The notes under the pieces are model-generated. The model ran no database searches. It saw only the letters and a list, made by a program, of their open reading frames with translations, and was not told the origin of the DNA. Shown here one piece after another: positions 33,782 to 42,471 of a stretch of 64,000 bases of DNA. Location: contig NZ_BMPQ01000031.1 in NCBI RefSeq assembly GCF_014647675.1, positions 1 through 64,000 of the forward strand, given 5' to 3'. A program made the translations under genes and the position numbers. The DNA is from Streptomyces flaveus (GTDB lineage: Bacteria; Actinomycetota; Actinomycetes; Streptomycetales; Streptomycetaceae). Within the stretch, counting starts at the first letter, position 1; the number at the start of each line of letters is the position of its first letter.

Positions 33782-34432
33782 CTATTCGCGCAAGGCGTCG
33801 ATCACGCTCGCGAGGTGGGCGCGGGCGGCCGCGTCGGCCGCCTGGGGGTCCCGGGCCCTGATCGCCTCGATCATGGCCAGGTGTTCGTTCACGGACTGCT
33901 GGGGCCGTCCGGGTCGCAGCGAGAGCTGGAAACGGTGGCGCACCAGTTGCGCGTTGAGCCGTTCCAGCAGTTCCACGGCCACCTGCTGGCCGGAGAACTG
34001 CCGGATCTTGGCGTGCAGTTCCTGGTTGAGCCCGGAGTAGGTCATGGGCTCGCCGTCGGCGACGGCCTTGCCCATCGCCGTGCCGATCTCGGCCAGTTCG
34101 GTCAGCTGGTCGTCGGTGGCCTCGACGGCCGCCTTGGCCGCGCACAGCCCTTCGAGGACCATGCGGCACTCGGTGATGGCGACCGCTTCCTCGACCGTGA
34201 CCACCCGCACCCGTGAGCCGCGGTTGGGGATCCGTTCGACCAGTCCCTCGCCCGCCAGATCGATCAGTGCCGCGCGCACACTGGCCCGTGTCACACCGAA
34301 CTGCTCGGCGAGTTCGTTCTCCACCAGCCGCTGGGCCGGTGACATCTCGCCGCCCAGGATCGCCTGCCGCAGCTGCGCCAGCGCGTGCTGCTTGGCCTGC
34401 TCTCCGGTGCTCGGTTTGGCCTGGTTCGCCAT
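33782..34432 (-). CDS. GntR/FadR-family repressor of the ring-cleavage operon
   Basis: 216 residues. N-terminal winged helix (AILGGEMSPAQRLVENELAEQ; VTRASVRAALIDLAGEGLV), then an FCD ligand-binding domain with the metal-site residues in the ECRMVLEGLCA, LNQELHAKI and VNEHLAMIEAI helices. GGGAG stands 6 bases before ATG 34432. It is the first gene of the operon; the promoter overlaps a GntR-type palindrome, so it likely represses itself and the catabolic genes until an aromatic intermediate binds. Confidence 0.93.
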   Translation of the reverse strand: MANQAKPSTGEQAKQHALAQLRQAILGGEMSPAQRLVENELAEQFGVTRASVRAALIDLAGEGLVERIPNRGSRVRVVTVEEAVAITECRMVLEGLCAAKAAVEATDDQLTELAEIGTAMGKAVADGEPMTYSGLNQELHAKIRQFSGQQVAVELLERLNAQLVRHRFQLSLRPGRPQQSVNEHLAMIEAIRARDPQAADAAARAHLASVIDALRE

Positions 34433-34459
34433 CTGCTCTCCCTGAGTGGGTGCCTGTCG

Positions 34460-34493
34460 ACCGTAAATGTAGGCGAACAAGATTGTCAACGAT
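34460..34493 (-). promoter_or_regulatory. Operon promoter overlapped by a GntR-type operator
   Basis: On the minus strand TTGACA (34484-34489), 18-base spacer, TACGGT (34460-34465). The imperfect palindrome ATTGT-CA-ACGAT (34482-34493, plus strand) covers the -35 and matches the GT-N2-AC core seen at FadR-type sites. Confidence 0.6.
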
Positions 34494-34594
34494 TTCGTTC
34501 ACCATAGTGCGGGCGCACAGGAAGCTCAGGGCCGTGAAAGACGGAGGGCGCCGGGTTCCTTCGGAAGGAACTCGACGCCCGGGACGATCGTGGC

Positions 34595-36037
34595 TCAGGC
34601 CGTCCGGCCGAGCGGCAGCCTGATCGTGAAGGTCGTCGAGCCCGGGCTGCTGGTCAGTTCGAGGGTGCCGCCGTGGGCGCGGGCCAGTGAGTGCGCGACC
34701 GCGAGGCCCAGGCCACTGCCGCCCCGGTCGCGGCTGCGGGCCTTGTCGACGCGGTAGAAGCGGTCGAAGACGCGGTGCTGGTCGGCGGCCGGGATGCCGG
34801 GTCCTGCGTCGTTGATCTGTACCAGCGCCATGCCGGACTCGACGCACACCTCCACCGACACCTTCGTACCGGCCGGGGTGTGCACGGCGGCGTTGGAGAG
34901 CAGGTTGTCCAGCACCTGCCTCAGGCGCAGGGGGTCGAGGCGCAGCCGTACCGGGTCGGGAGGGAGCGCGACGGTCAGCGGGTGATCGCTTCGGCCCGCG
35001 CGGAAGGCGTCGGCCGCCTGGTGCACCAGCTCCACCAGGTCCATCTCCTCCAGCCGCAGCGGTGCCTCCACATCGGCGGCGTCCAGGCGGGCGAGCAGCA
35101 GCAGGTCGTCCAGCAGGATGCCCATCCGGGCGGCCTCGGCACGCAGCCGGGCCAGGTGCTTGTCGCGCTCCTCGGGGGCGTTGGCGGCCGCGTACTGGAA
35201 CAGGTCGGCGTAGCCGCGTACCGACATCAGGGGTGTACGCAGCTCGTGCGAGGCGTCGGCGACGAAGCGACGCAGCCGCTGTTCGGCCTGCGTGCGGACG
35301 GCGAGCGAGTCGTCGATGTGTTCCAGCATGGTGTTGAAGGCGGTACGCAGCTCCTCGACCTCGGGGCCGCCGCTGCGCCCGTCGTGGCGCACCGGCAGGC
35401 GTGCCGAGTCCGTCAGGTCGTGCGAGGTGATGCCGCGGGCGGTGTGCGCCATGTCGCTCAGCGGCTTCAGACCGCGCCGCAGCATCCCCCGGCCGGACAG
35501 CACGAGGGCGAGCAGCGCGACACCGAAGGCGACGGCCTGGATCGCGACCAGCCGGCCCACCGTGTCGTCGATGCCGTCCATGGGCGCGGCGCTGACCAGG
35601 ATGACGCCGGGCTCGAACTCGCACGCGCGCAGCCGGTAGCTGCCTTTGCCCTTGAGATCGTCGGTGCGCAGGACCTCCGTGTCCGAGGTCATCTGCGCCC
35701 GGGCCACGGCGGTGAAGCTGTCGACGTCCTTCGGCAGGTCTGCGGGGTCCTCGGGCTTGCGGAGCACGGGCTTGCCGCCTGACACGTCGTACACGGCGTA
35801 GAACCAGCTGTAGTACTTCTTTCCCGTGAGCGTGCCGTGTTCCTCGATGTTCTTGGACTGGGCGATCTGCCCCTGCGCCAGCTGTGTGTCGAGCTGCTCC
35901 GACAGGTAGTCCCGCATGTACGTCGTCAGCCCCGTACCGACGACCGCGAACACCATCAGGGACAGCACCCCCATGCCCAGCGCGAGCCGGGTGCCCAGGC
36001 GCATTCTGCGATAGGTCCGCCGCAGCCGGCCGATCAC
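34595..36037 (-). CDS. HAMP sensor histidine kinase (OmpR-type system)
   Basis: 480 residues. TM1 (LALGMGVLSLMVFAVVGTGL, ~20-39), an extracytoplasmic domain of ~120 residues, TM2 (LVAIQAVAFGVALLALVLSG), HAMP, then H-box FVADASHELRTPL (His 264), N-box DNLLSNAAVHTPAG, G1 INDAGPGIP and G2 GGSGLGLAVA. GTG 36037 overlaps the regulator stop (GTGA). Divergent from the electron-transfer operon, which it probably controls. Confidence 0.93.
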   Translation of the reverse strand: MIGRLRRTYRRMRLGTRLALGMGVLSLMVFAVVGTGLTTYMRDYLSEQLDTQLAQGQIAQSKNIEEHGTLTGKKYYSWFYAVYDVSGGKPVLRKPEDPADLPKDVDSFTAVARAQMTSDTEVLRTDDLKGKGSYRLRACEFEPGVILVSAAPMDGIDDTVGRLVAIQAVAFGVALLALVLSGRGMLRRGLKPLSDMAHTARGITSHDLTDSARLPVRHDGRSGGPEVEELRTAFNTMLEHIDDSLAVRTQAEQRLRRFVADASHELRTPLMSVRGYADLFQYAAANAPEERDKHLARLRAEAARMGILLDDLLLLARLDAADVEAPLRLEEMDLVELVHQAADAFRAGRSDHPLTVALPPDPVRLRLDPLRLRQVLDNLLSNAAVHTPAGTKVSVEVCVESGMALVQINDAGPGIPAADQHRVFDRFYRVDKARSRDRGGSGLGLAVAHSLARAHGGTLELTSSPGSTTFTIRLPLGRTA

Positions 36038-36750
36038 TCGGCGACCTGCCGCACCACGTACCCGACGCCCCGCACGGTGTGGATCAGCGGTGCTCTGCCG
36101 TCGTCGGGCTCGTCGAGCTTGCGGCGCAGGCGGCTGATGACCAGCTCCACGACGTTGGAGCGGCCTCCGAAGCCGTACTCCCAGACGTGGTCGAGTATCT
36201 GCGCCTTGGTCAGCACGGTCGGTGACTTGCGCATCAGGTAGCGCAGCACCTCGTACTCGGTCGGGGTGAGCGTGAGCAGCTTCTCGGCGCGGCGCACCTC
36301 GCGGGTGTCCTCGTCCATCGTCAGGTCGGCGACCTGGAGCACGGACCGCTGGAAGCCGGGTCCCGCGCTGCGGCGCAGCACGGTGCGCAGCCGGGCCATG
36401 AGCTCCTCCACCGCGAACGGTTTGACCAGGTAGTCGTCGCCGCCCCGGGTGAGGCCCGCGATCCGGTCGGCGACGCCGTCGCGGGCGGTGAGGAACACGA
36501 CGGGCACCATCGTCCCGGACAGCCGCAGCCGGTCGAGGACACCGAATCCGTCCAGGTCGGGGAGCATCAGGTCGAGCACCACGATGTCGGGATGGAACTC
36601 GGCGGCCTGGCGCAGCGCCTCCTCGCCGGAGTACGCGGTCACCGCGTCCCAGCCCTCATAGCGGGCGACGGTGGCGACCAGGTCGGCGATGGGCGGATCG
36701 TCGTCCACCACGAGAAGACGTACTTTTTCCACCCGCTCATAGTGCTGCAC
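36034..36750 (-). CDS. Response regulator, OmpR family
   Basis: About 238 residues. Receiver domain VVDDDPPIADL, phospho-Asp in DIVVLDLMLPD, T in FLTARDG and K in YLVKPFAVEEL; C-terminal winged helix LTLTPTEYEVLRYLMR, VVELVISRLRRKL and HTVRGVGYVV. The start is uncertain among GTG 36768, 36750 and 36732. OmpR regulators bind tandem direct repeats; such a pair lies 67-84 bases upstream of its start. Confidence 0.9.
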   Translation of the reverse strand: MQHYERVEKVRLLVVDDDPPIADLVATVARYEGWDAVTAYSGEEALRQAAEFHPDIVVLDLMLPDLDGFGVLDRLRLSGTMVPVVFLTARDGVADRIAGLTRGGDDYLVKPFAVEELMARLRTVLRRSAGPGFQRSVLQVADLTMDEDTREVRRAEKLLTLTPTEYEVLRYLMRKSPTVLTKAQILDHVWEYGFGGRSNVVELVISRLRRKLDEPDDGRAPLIHTVRGVGYVVRQVAE

Positions 36751-36803
36751 GTATCGCTCGGCGCCCACAGCCGTCCGCCCTCCGAACCCACATCGATAAA
36801 AAC

Positions 36804-36834
36804 TTGAAAGTTGACAGACAGCTAAACGACAGCT
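36804..36834. promoter_or_regulatory. Direct-repeat site in the divergent control region
   Basis: GACAGCT is repeated at 36817-36823 and 36828-36834, exactly 11 bases (one helical turn) apart, preceded by TTGAAAG-TTGACAG (36804-36817). Tandem repeats of this spacing are the usual target of OmpR-family dimers. It lies between the regulator gene and the ferric-reductase-like gene. Confidence 0.55.
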
Positions 36835-36887
36835 CCCACCAGGCAGGCTCGGTATCCCCGGATCATTGATCGAGGAGTTGCCGTCCC

Positions 36888-38225
36888 GTGACGACTGTCC
36901 AACACGTCAGACCCCCCACACCGGCGATACGCCCCAAGGTGGTGGCCCGCACCGGCCTGTACACCCTGCTGGCCGCGAACGTCGCGGTGGTGACCGTCTT
37001 CTTCTTCCAGTCCGGTCTCGACTCGAACGCCCTCCTCCTGCTGGGGCGACTGACCGGCCTGTACGCCGCCCTTCTCATGGCCTTCCAGCTGCTGCTCGTC
37101 GCCCGGCTGCCGTGGCTCGACCACCGGATCGGCATGGACCGGATGACCTCCTGGCACCGCTGGGTCGGTTTCGGTCTGCTGTGGTCGCTGCTGGGGCACG
37201 GCGTGTTCATCACCTTCGGCTACGCCGAGTTCTCGTCGATGGACCCCGTCAGCCAGCTCGTGGACCTCGCCGAGACCGTCGAGGGTGTGCTGCGCGCGAT
37301 CGTCGCCCTGGTGCTGATCATGGTCGTCGGCGCGGTCTCGGCGCGCTGGGCCCGGCGTCGGCTGGCGTACGAGACCTGGCACTTCATCCACCTGTACACA
37401 TACGTCGCGGTGGTGCTGGCGTTCACGCACCAGGTCGCGGTGGGCACGACCTTCACCACGAACTCGACGGCCAAGACGTACTGGTACGCGATGTGGGGAG
37501 TGGCGCTCGGCTCGGTCTTCGTGGGCCGGCTCGTGCTGCCGCTGTGGCGCAACCTGCGGCACCAGCTGCGTGTCTCGGCCGTCGTCCCCGAGTCCGACAA
37601 CGTCGTGTCGATCTACATCACCGGCCGCGATCTGGACCGGCTGCCCGCGCGGGCCGGCCAGTTCTTCCTGTGGCGGTTCATGACCAAGGGCCGCTGGTGG
37701 CAGGCCAACCCCTTCTCGCTGTCCGCCGCCCCGGACGGCCGGAGCCTCAGGCTGACCGCGAAGACGGCCGGCGACGGCACGGCCGCGCTGCGGCACCTGA
37801 AGGTCGGCACGCGGGTGTTCGCCGAGGGCCCGTACGGCGCCTTCACCACGATGCACCGGACCCGGCCTGACGCCCTGCTCATCGCGGGCGGCGTCGGCGT
37901 CACCCCGATCCGCGCCCTGCTGGAGGACCTGCACGGCCACGCCGCCGTCATCTACCGGGTGGCCACCGACCAGGACGCCGTGCTCTACGACGAGCTGCGC
38001 GAACTGGCCCACGCCAAGGGCGCCCACCTGTTCCTGGTCACCGGCCCGGCCGCCCCGGACAAGCTGGCGCCGGCCGAACTGAGCCGGCTCGTCCCCGACA
38101 TCACCGACCGGGACGTCTACGTCTGCGGCCCGCCCGGCATGACCGGCGCCGTCCTGCGCACCCTGCGCGATCTGGACGTGCCCAAGCAGCAGATCCATTT
38201 CGAACGCTTCAGCCTGGCCGGATGA
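36888..38225 (+). CDS. Ferric-reductase-like membrane flavocytochrome with ferredoxin-reductase domain
   Basis: 445 residues. Residues ~20-220 hold six membrane helices of the ferric-reductase-like domain with candidate haem His in WHRWVGFG, LGHGVFI, TWHFIHLYTY and FTHQVAV. Residues ~225-445 form an FAD/NAD(P)H domain: QFFLWRF, NPFSLSAAPD, GPYGAFT, IAGGVGVTPIRALL and VYVCGPPGM. It would carry electrons from cytosolic NAD(P)H across the membrane to the FMN-binding lipoprotein-like partner. GTG 36888 has GAGGAG 10 bases upstream. Confidence 0.9.
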   Translation: MTTVQHVRPPTPAIRPKVVARTGLYTLLAANVAVVTVFFFQSGLDSNALLLLGRLTGLYAALLMAFQLLLVARLPWLDHRIGMDRMTSWHRWVGFGLLWSLLGHGVFITFGYAEFSSMDPVSQLVDLAETVEGVLRAIVALVLIMVVGAVSARWARRRLAYETWHFIHLYTYVAVVLAFTHQVAVGTTFTTNSTAKTYWYAMWGVALGSVFVGRLVLPLWRNLRHQLRVSAVVPESDNVVSIYITGRDLDRLPARAGQFFLWRFMTKGRWWQANPFSLSAAPDGRSLRLTAKTAGDGTAALRHLKVGTRVFAEGPYGAFTTMHRTRPDALLIAGGVGVTPIRALLEDLHGHAAVIYRVATDQDAVLYDELRELAHAKGAHLFLVTGPAAPDKLAPAELSRLVPDITDRDVYVCGPPGMTGAVLRTLRDLDVPKQQIHFERFSLAG

Positions 38226-38235
38226 GGGGGACACC

Positions 38236-38688
38236 ATGAAGCGAGCACTACCTGTCCTTGCCCTGAGCGTCGCGGCCCTGATCCCGGTCTGGCGCTACGC
38301 ACCGTCGGCCGAAACCTCGTCGTCGAGCACCGAGGTCGCCGCGCCGGCTTCGACGCCTTCCGCGGCTCCCTCGTCGGGCTCGTCGGGATCGGGCTCTTCG
38401 GACTCGGGATCGTCCGACGCGGGGACCTCGAACCTGGTCGTCGCGGGGTCGACCCTCAACACCGAGAAGGGCCCCGTGCAGGTGGAGGTCACCTTCACCG
38501 GCGACGAGATCAGCTCCGTACGGATGCTGCAGCAGCCGAACCACCCGCAGACCGAGGCCGCCGTGCCGAAGCTGATCGAGGCGACGCTCGAGGCGCAGAG
38601 CGCCGACATCGACGCGGTGTCCGGCGCCACGATCACCAGCGAGGGATACGTCAAGTCCCTCCAGGCCGCCATCGACGCGAAGGGCTGA
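38236..38688 (+). CDS. Exported FMN-binding protein
   Basis: 150 residues. N-terminal signal-anchor (LPVLALSVAALIPVW), a Ser/Gly/Pro-rich linker (~25-65) and a C-terminal FMN_bind domain ending DAVSGATITSEGYVKSL. The SGATIT sequence is the ApbE flavinylation motif, with the Thr accepting FMN by a phosphoester bond. It sits between the reductase and ApbE genes, 10 bases from each, so it is the extracytoplasmic electron acceptor of the pathway. Confidence 0.93.
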   Translation: MKRALPVLALSVAALIPVWRYAPSAETSSSSTEVAAPASTPSAAPSSGSSGSGSSDSGSSDAGTSNLVVAGSTLNTEKGPVQVEVTFTGDEISSVRMLQQPNHPQTEAAVPKLIEATLEAQSADIDAVSGATITSEGYVKSLQAAIDAKG

Positions 38689-38698
38689 GGGGCCGAGG

Positions 38699-39424
38699 GT
38701 GCGCCGGGTCGAGCACATCATGGGATTCCCGATCTCCGTACGGATGGACGAGAGGGAAGGGGACGCCGCCGAGGCCGCGGACCGGGCCTTCGACTGGCTG
38801 CGCGAGGTCGACGAACGGTTCAGCCCGTTCAAGCCCGGCAGCGAGGTGTCGCGCCTCGACCGGGGTGAGCTCGAACTCGACGAAGTCAGCCCGGAGTTGG
38901 CGGAGATCCTCGACCTGTGCGAGCGGTACCGGGTCGCGACCGGGGGCGCCTTCGACGTACGGCTGCCCGGTCGCGGCCTCGATCCGTGCGCCATGGTGAA
39001 GGGCTGGGCGGTGCAGCGGGCGGCGGACCTGCTGACGGCGACCGGGGCGTCCCGGTTCTGCCTGAACGCCGGCGGCGACGTGGTCGCGACCGGCGGTCCT
39101 TGGCGGGTGGGCGTACGGCACCCCGAACAGGCCGACAAGCTGTGCACGGTCCTGGACGTGACGGACGGCGCCGTGGCGACCTCCGCACGCTACGAACGGG
39201 GCGACCACATCATCGACGGCCGCACCGGCCGCCCGGCCACGGGCCTGCTCAGCGTGACGGTCGTGTCCCCGTCCCTGACGGAGGCGGACGCCACGGCGAC
39301 GGCGGCCTTCGCGATGGGCCCGGAGGGCATCGTCTGGGCCGCCGCGCGCGAGGACTGCGAGGTGTTCGCCGTGGACGCGGAGCGGAAGGTGTTCCGGACG
39401 GCGGGGTTTCCGGTGGCGGCTTGA
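38699..39424 (+). CDS. apbE: FAD:protein FMN transferase ApbE
   Basis: 241 residues. RVEHIMGFPISVRM start, ERFSPFKPGSEVSRL, DPCAMVKGWAVQRAADLL, FCLNAGGDVVATG and HIIDGRTGRPATG with the EADATATAAFAMG metal segment are ApbE hallmarks. It attaches FMN to the preceding protein. No lipoprotein or Sec signal is visible, which is unusual because most ApbE act outside the membrane. GTG start with GAGG just upstream. Confidence 0.93.
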   Translation: MRRVEHIMGFPISVRMDEREGDAAEAADRAFDWLREVDERFSPFKPGSEVSRLDRGELELDEVSPELAEILDLCERYRVATGGAFDVRLPGRGLDPCAMVKGWAVQRAADLLTATGASRFCLNAGGDVVATGGPWRVGVRHPEQADKLCTVLDVTDGAVATSARYERGDHIIDGRTGRPATGLLSVTVVSPSLTEADATATAAFAMGPEGIVWAAAREDCEVFAVDAERKVFRTAGFPVAA

Positions 39425-39474
39425 CGGGGTTCTGAGCGTTTACGTGGGCGCTCGTCCCGTCCGTCGTGCGCGGC

Positions 39475-40383
39475 TCAGGCGGACGCGTCCTCGTCGGGGG
39501 CGAAGTCGGGGTCGAAGCTGGCGAAGTACGCGGCGGCCATGTCCTCGTCGCCGTGGCCCTGGGCGACGGCGCGCTGCATGCGGGCGGCGCTCGCGGCGGC
39601 CACGTCGAGGCGTACGCCGTGCTGCTCGCCCGCCTCGACGATCAGACGGGCGTCCTTGGCGGCGGTGGCCACCGCGAACTGGGCCGGAGAAAGCCGGTCG
39701 TCCAGGATGAGTCCGGCCTTGGCTCGCAGGTAGCCCATGTCGAGCGGGCCACCGGCGATCGCGTCGAAGAAGCTCTGCGGGTCCACACCCAGCGCCTTGG
39801 ACAGTGCCAGAACCTCACCGGTCGCCGCGGTGGCCGCCAGCACCCAGCTGTTGGCGACAAGCTTCAGCCGGGTCGCGCTGCCGGCCGCGCCGTCCTCGCC
39901 GGTCCACACCGTACGGGCGCCGACCGCGTCGAACACGGGAGCCACCGTCTCCCGGCCCTCGACCGGGCCCGCCGCCAGGACCAGCAGTTGGCCGGCCTCG
40001 GCGGGCTGCCGGGTGCCCAGCACGGGCGCGTCGTAGAAGACCAGCTCGTGTGCGCGGGCGAAGCCGGCCAGCTCGCCGACGCCCTCGATCCCGGCAGTGG
40101 TGGACTGCACCCAGGCCGTGCCGGGGCGCAGTGCGGGCGCGGCCTCGCGCATGACCTCCAGGGCGGCCGGACCGTCGTACAGCATGGTCAGGACGACATC
40201 GGCGCCGGTCACCGCCTCGGCGGGAGTACCGGCGACATGCACCCCGTCGGCCGCGAGGGGCTCGGCCTTGGCGCGGGTGCGGTTCCAGACGCGGACGGTG
40301 TGCCCGGCCTTGGCGAGGTTACGGGCCATCGCGGCGCCCATGATGCCGGCGCCCAGGACGCTCACGGTGAGCTTCTCGGTCAT
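39475..40383 (-). CDS. NAD(P)-dependent beta-hydroxyacid dehydrogenase-family oxidoreductase
   Basis: 302 residues. Rossmann motif VLGAGIMGAAMARNL, RVWNRTRAKAEPL, substrate-binding QSTTAGIEGV, catalytic-Lys region RLKLVANSW and helical C-terminal domain. It resembles 3-hydroxyisobutyrate dehydrogenase/imine-reductase-like enzymes; the catalytic Lys in LKLVANS is kept. Single gene, 64 bases from the PfpI-like gene on the same strand; substrate unknown. Confidence 0.85.
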   Translation of the reverse strand: MTEKLTVSVLGAGIMGAAMARNLAKAGHTVRVWNRTRAKAEPLAADGVHVAGTPAEAVTGADVVLTMLYDGPAALEVMREAAPALRPGTAWVQSTTAGIEGVGELAGFARAHELVFYDAPVLGTRQPAEAGQLLVLAAGPVEGRETVAPVFDAVGARTVWTGEDGAAGSATRLKLVANSWVLAATAATGEVLALSKALGVDPQSFFDAIAGGPLDMGYLRAKAGLILDDRLSPAQFAVATAAKDARLIVEAGEQHGVRLDVAAASAARMQRAVAQGHGDEDMAAAYFASFDPDFAPDEDASA

Positions 40384-40447
40384 GACGTCAACTTCCCTGT
40401 CCGTGCGGTGCGTTGGTCTTGCCCCCGTGTCGGGATTCAGCCGGGAT

Positions 40448-41143
40448 TCAGCCGAGCTTCTTGAGCAGTTCGGCCGCGAGCGGGCCGGAGGAGGCAGGGT
40501 TCTGGCCGGTGACGACGTTGCGGTCGACCTCGACGTGCGGCGCCCACGGCTCGCCGGTCTCCACCTTTATGCCGGCCTCGGTCAGCCGGTCCTGGAGCAG
40601 CCACTTGGCACCCTCGGCGTTGCCGGCCAGCCGCTCCTCGGTGTTGGTGAAGGCGGTGATGCGGTAACCGGCGTAGGCGTTGGTGCCGTCCGCCTTGACG
40701 GCCGCGAGCAAGGCGGCCGGGCCGTGGCACACGACGCCGACGGGCAGTCCGCGCTCCACCGCCCGGGCGAGGAGGCGGCCGGAGTCTGCGTCGACCGCCA
40801 GGTCCTCCATCGGACCGTGACCGCCGGGGACGTACACCGCGTCGAAGTCGTCGAGGCGTACATCGGCCAGCACGAGAGGACTGTGGAACTCGACGGCGCC
40901 CTCCACCACGCCCCGGACCTTCGCGGCGTTCTCCGCGCCCCCGTTGGCCTCGGGGCTCAGGCTGGCGAGGTCGACGGGCGGGACGACACCGCCGGGCGTG
41001 GCCACGGTGATCTCGTGGCCGGCCGCCTTGAACGTCTCGTAGGGGACGGTGGCCTCCTCGGCCCAGAAACCGGTGGGATGCGTGCTGCCGTCGGCCAGCG
41101 TCCACTGGTCGGCGCCGGTCATCACGAAAAGGATCTTCGCCAT
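40448..41143 (-). CDS. DJ-1/PfpI-family glutamine-amidotransferase-like protein
   Basis: 231 residues. HPTGFWAEEATVPYETF, VPGGHGPMEDLAVD and nucleophile elbow GVVCHGPAALLA (Cys followed by His) place it in the Hsp31/HchA-like glyoxalase III and DJ-1 superfamily. AGGGAG stands 7 bases before ATG 41143. Likely detoxifies glyoxals or removes glycation. Probably transcribed with the dehydrogenase gene downstream. Confidence 0.88.
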   Translation of the reverse strand: MAKILFVMTGADQWTLADGSTHPTGFWAEEATVPYETFKAAGHEITVATPGGVVPPVDLASLSPEANGGAENAAKVRGVVEGAVEFHSPLVLADVRLDDFDAVYVPGGHGPMEDLAVDADSGRLLARAVERGLPVGVVCHGPAALLAAVKADGTNAYAGYRITAFTNTEERLAGNAEGAKWLLQDRLTEAGIKVETGEPWAPHVEVDRNVVTGQNPASSGPLAAELLKKLG

Positions 41144-41326
41144 GTGTACTCCCTGGGTAGTCCTGGCTGCATGGTCGCCGCTCCTGCTGGGCTCCACCAC
41201 CGAGTGGCGCCCTGACGACATCCACGACGCTACTGCCTCGCCCAACGACCCGGCGCCGAGACCCACCGCAGCCGGGGACCGCTGGAGCGCGCTGGCCGCC
41301 CTGTTCCGAGGCGGCCTGGCGCCAAG

Positions 41327-41391
41327 TGAACGACTGTGCCCCGCACCGGAGTTGGGGCCGGGTGCGGGGCACGGTGTTGTGAACGGTCAGG
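41327..41391. repeat. 65-bp terminator-like repeat, copy 1
   Basis: The hairpin GTGCCCCGCAC...GTGCGGGGCAC has an 11-bp perfect stem at the 3' end of the DUF397 gene. Together with its flanks it is repeated with about 7 differences at 51773-51837, same orientation. Probably the terminator of the minus-strand gene it abuts. The wider gap 41144-41386 holds no other gene. Confidence 0.8.
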
Positions 41392-41572
41392 TCTGGGTGG
41401 CGTACGAGACGAAGTCGGTCCAGGTGGCGGGAGAGAGGGCGAGTTGCGGGCCCTGCTTGTCCTTGGAGTCGCGGACGTGGACCGAGTCGGGGCAGGTGGC
41501 GACCTCTACGCAGTCGCCGGAAGCGCTGCTGCTGTAGCTGCTCTTGAACCAGGCCAGGTCGGACGTGCTCAT
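41387..41572 (-). CDS. DUF397 family protein
   Basis: 61 residues. LAWFKSSYSSSASGDCVEVA, VHVRDSKDKQGPQLALSP and WTDFVSYA are the DUF397 pattern. In Streptomyces these small proteins pair with upstream Scr1-type HTH regulators and may act as a toxin-antitoxin-like or signalling pair (as BldB/AbaA-type loci). ATG overlaps the stop of the HTH gene (ATGA). Confidence 0.93.
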   Translation of the reverse strand: MSTSDLAWFKSSYSSSASGDCVEVATCPDSVHVRDSKDKQGPQLALSPATWTDFVSYATQT

Positions 41573-42471
41573 AGGTCTCCTCGCATCCGCTGCAACAGGC
41601 TCATGGAGTCCTGGATGGTAAGAGCCTGTGAACGCATCCTGGCATACCGCCTCTGAAGCACGCTGACCACTTTCGAGTCCGAGATCAACTGGCCGCTCTC
41701 CGGGGCCTCGGTGTAGGCGAACCACTTGTTCTCGGGGGTTTCCAGCAGTTGCACGGGGCCGTGTAGCCCAGCGTGTGACTCCTGCACCAGAGGCATGATC
41801 TGGATCTCGACGTTCCGCAGCTGGCCGATCTCCAGTACGTGGTCGATGAGTTCCCGCGTGACCTCCGCGCCGCCTGTCCGCCGTACAAACAGCTGCTCTT
41901 CCAGAATGAAGCCGAAGGTGGTGTTCGGCCGCTCCGTCAGTAGCCGCTGTCGCTCCGTCCGGGCAGCCCACCGTTCCTCGATTTGCGCGTCGTCCAACGG
42001 CGGCAACTGGTCGGCGGACATTGCCCGCGCGTACGCCTCCGTCTGAAGCAACCCTGGGATCATGCGGCACTCGTACGTATACAGAGTGATCGCCGTCGCC
42101 TCCAGGCGAGCCCACGTCCGGAACCAAGCCGCCAACCCCGGCTGCCGCGCCAGATGCCGTACCGACTTCCGCAGCGCCCCGGTGTTGCCCGTCGCCTCCT
42201 CCGACCGTTCCACGAGCGCCGGGTCCGGCATCCGACGCCCCAACTCCACCGACGCCACCGTGTGCTTGGAGAACCGCACCAGCTCAGCGAACTCCTGCCT
42301 GCTCAGCCCCGCATGCTCACGCAGGGCCTGGAGCACCGCACCGAACGTCCGCAGACTGTCCGAGGACTCCGGCTCACTCCGGAAGGTGGCCGGGACTCCG
42401 ACCGTCGCCTCCGCCGACGTACCGTCCGCGTCCGCTCCGCCGACATCCGTACCGACCGTGTCATCGGTCAC
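41569..42471 (-). CDS. HTH regulator of the Scr1/DUF5753 family
   Basis: 300 residues. XRE-type helix-turn-helix (LREHAGLSRQEFAELVRFSK; ASVELGRRMPDP) followed by the DUF5753 domain (YECRMIPGLLQTEAYARAM; IEERWAARTERQRLL; FILEEQLFVRRTGG; IQIMPLVQESHAGLHGP). It works with the coupled DUF397 protein. GTG 42471 has GGGAGG 9 bases upstream. An acidic, Thr/Ala-rich N-terminal extension of ~40 residues precedes the HTH. Confidence 0.9.
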   Translation of the reverse strand: MTDDTVGTDVGGADADGTSAEATVGVPATFRSEPESSDSLRTFGAVLQALREHAGLSRQEFAELVRFSKHTVASVELGRRMPDPALVERSEEATGNTGALRKSVRHLARQPGLAAWFRTWARLEATAITLYTYECRMIPGLLQTEAYARAMSADQLPPLDDAQIEERWAARTERQRLLTERPNTTFGFILEEQLFVRRTGGAEVTRELIDHVLEIGQLRNVEIQIMPLVQESHAGLHGPVQLLETPENKWFAYTEAPESGQLISDSKVVSVLQRRYARMRSQALTIQDSMSLLQRMRGDL

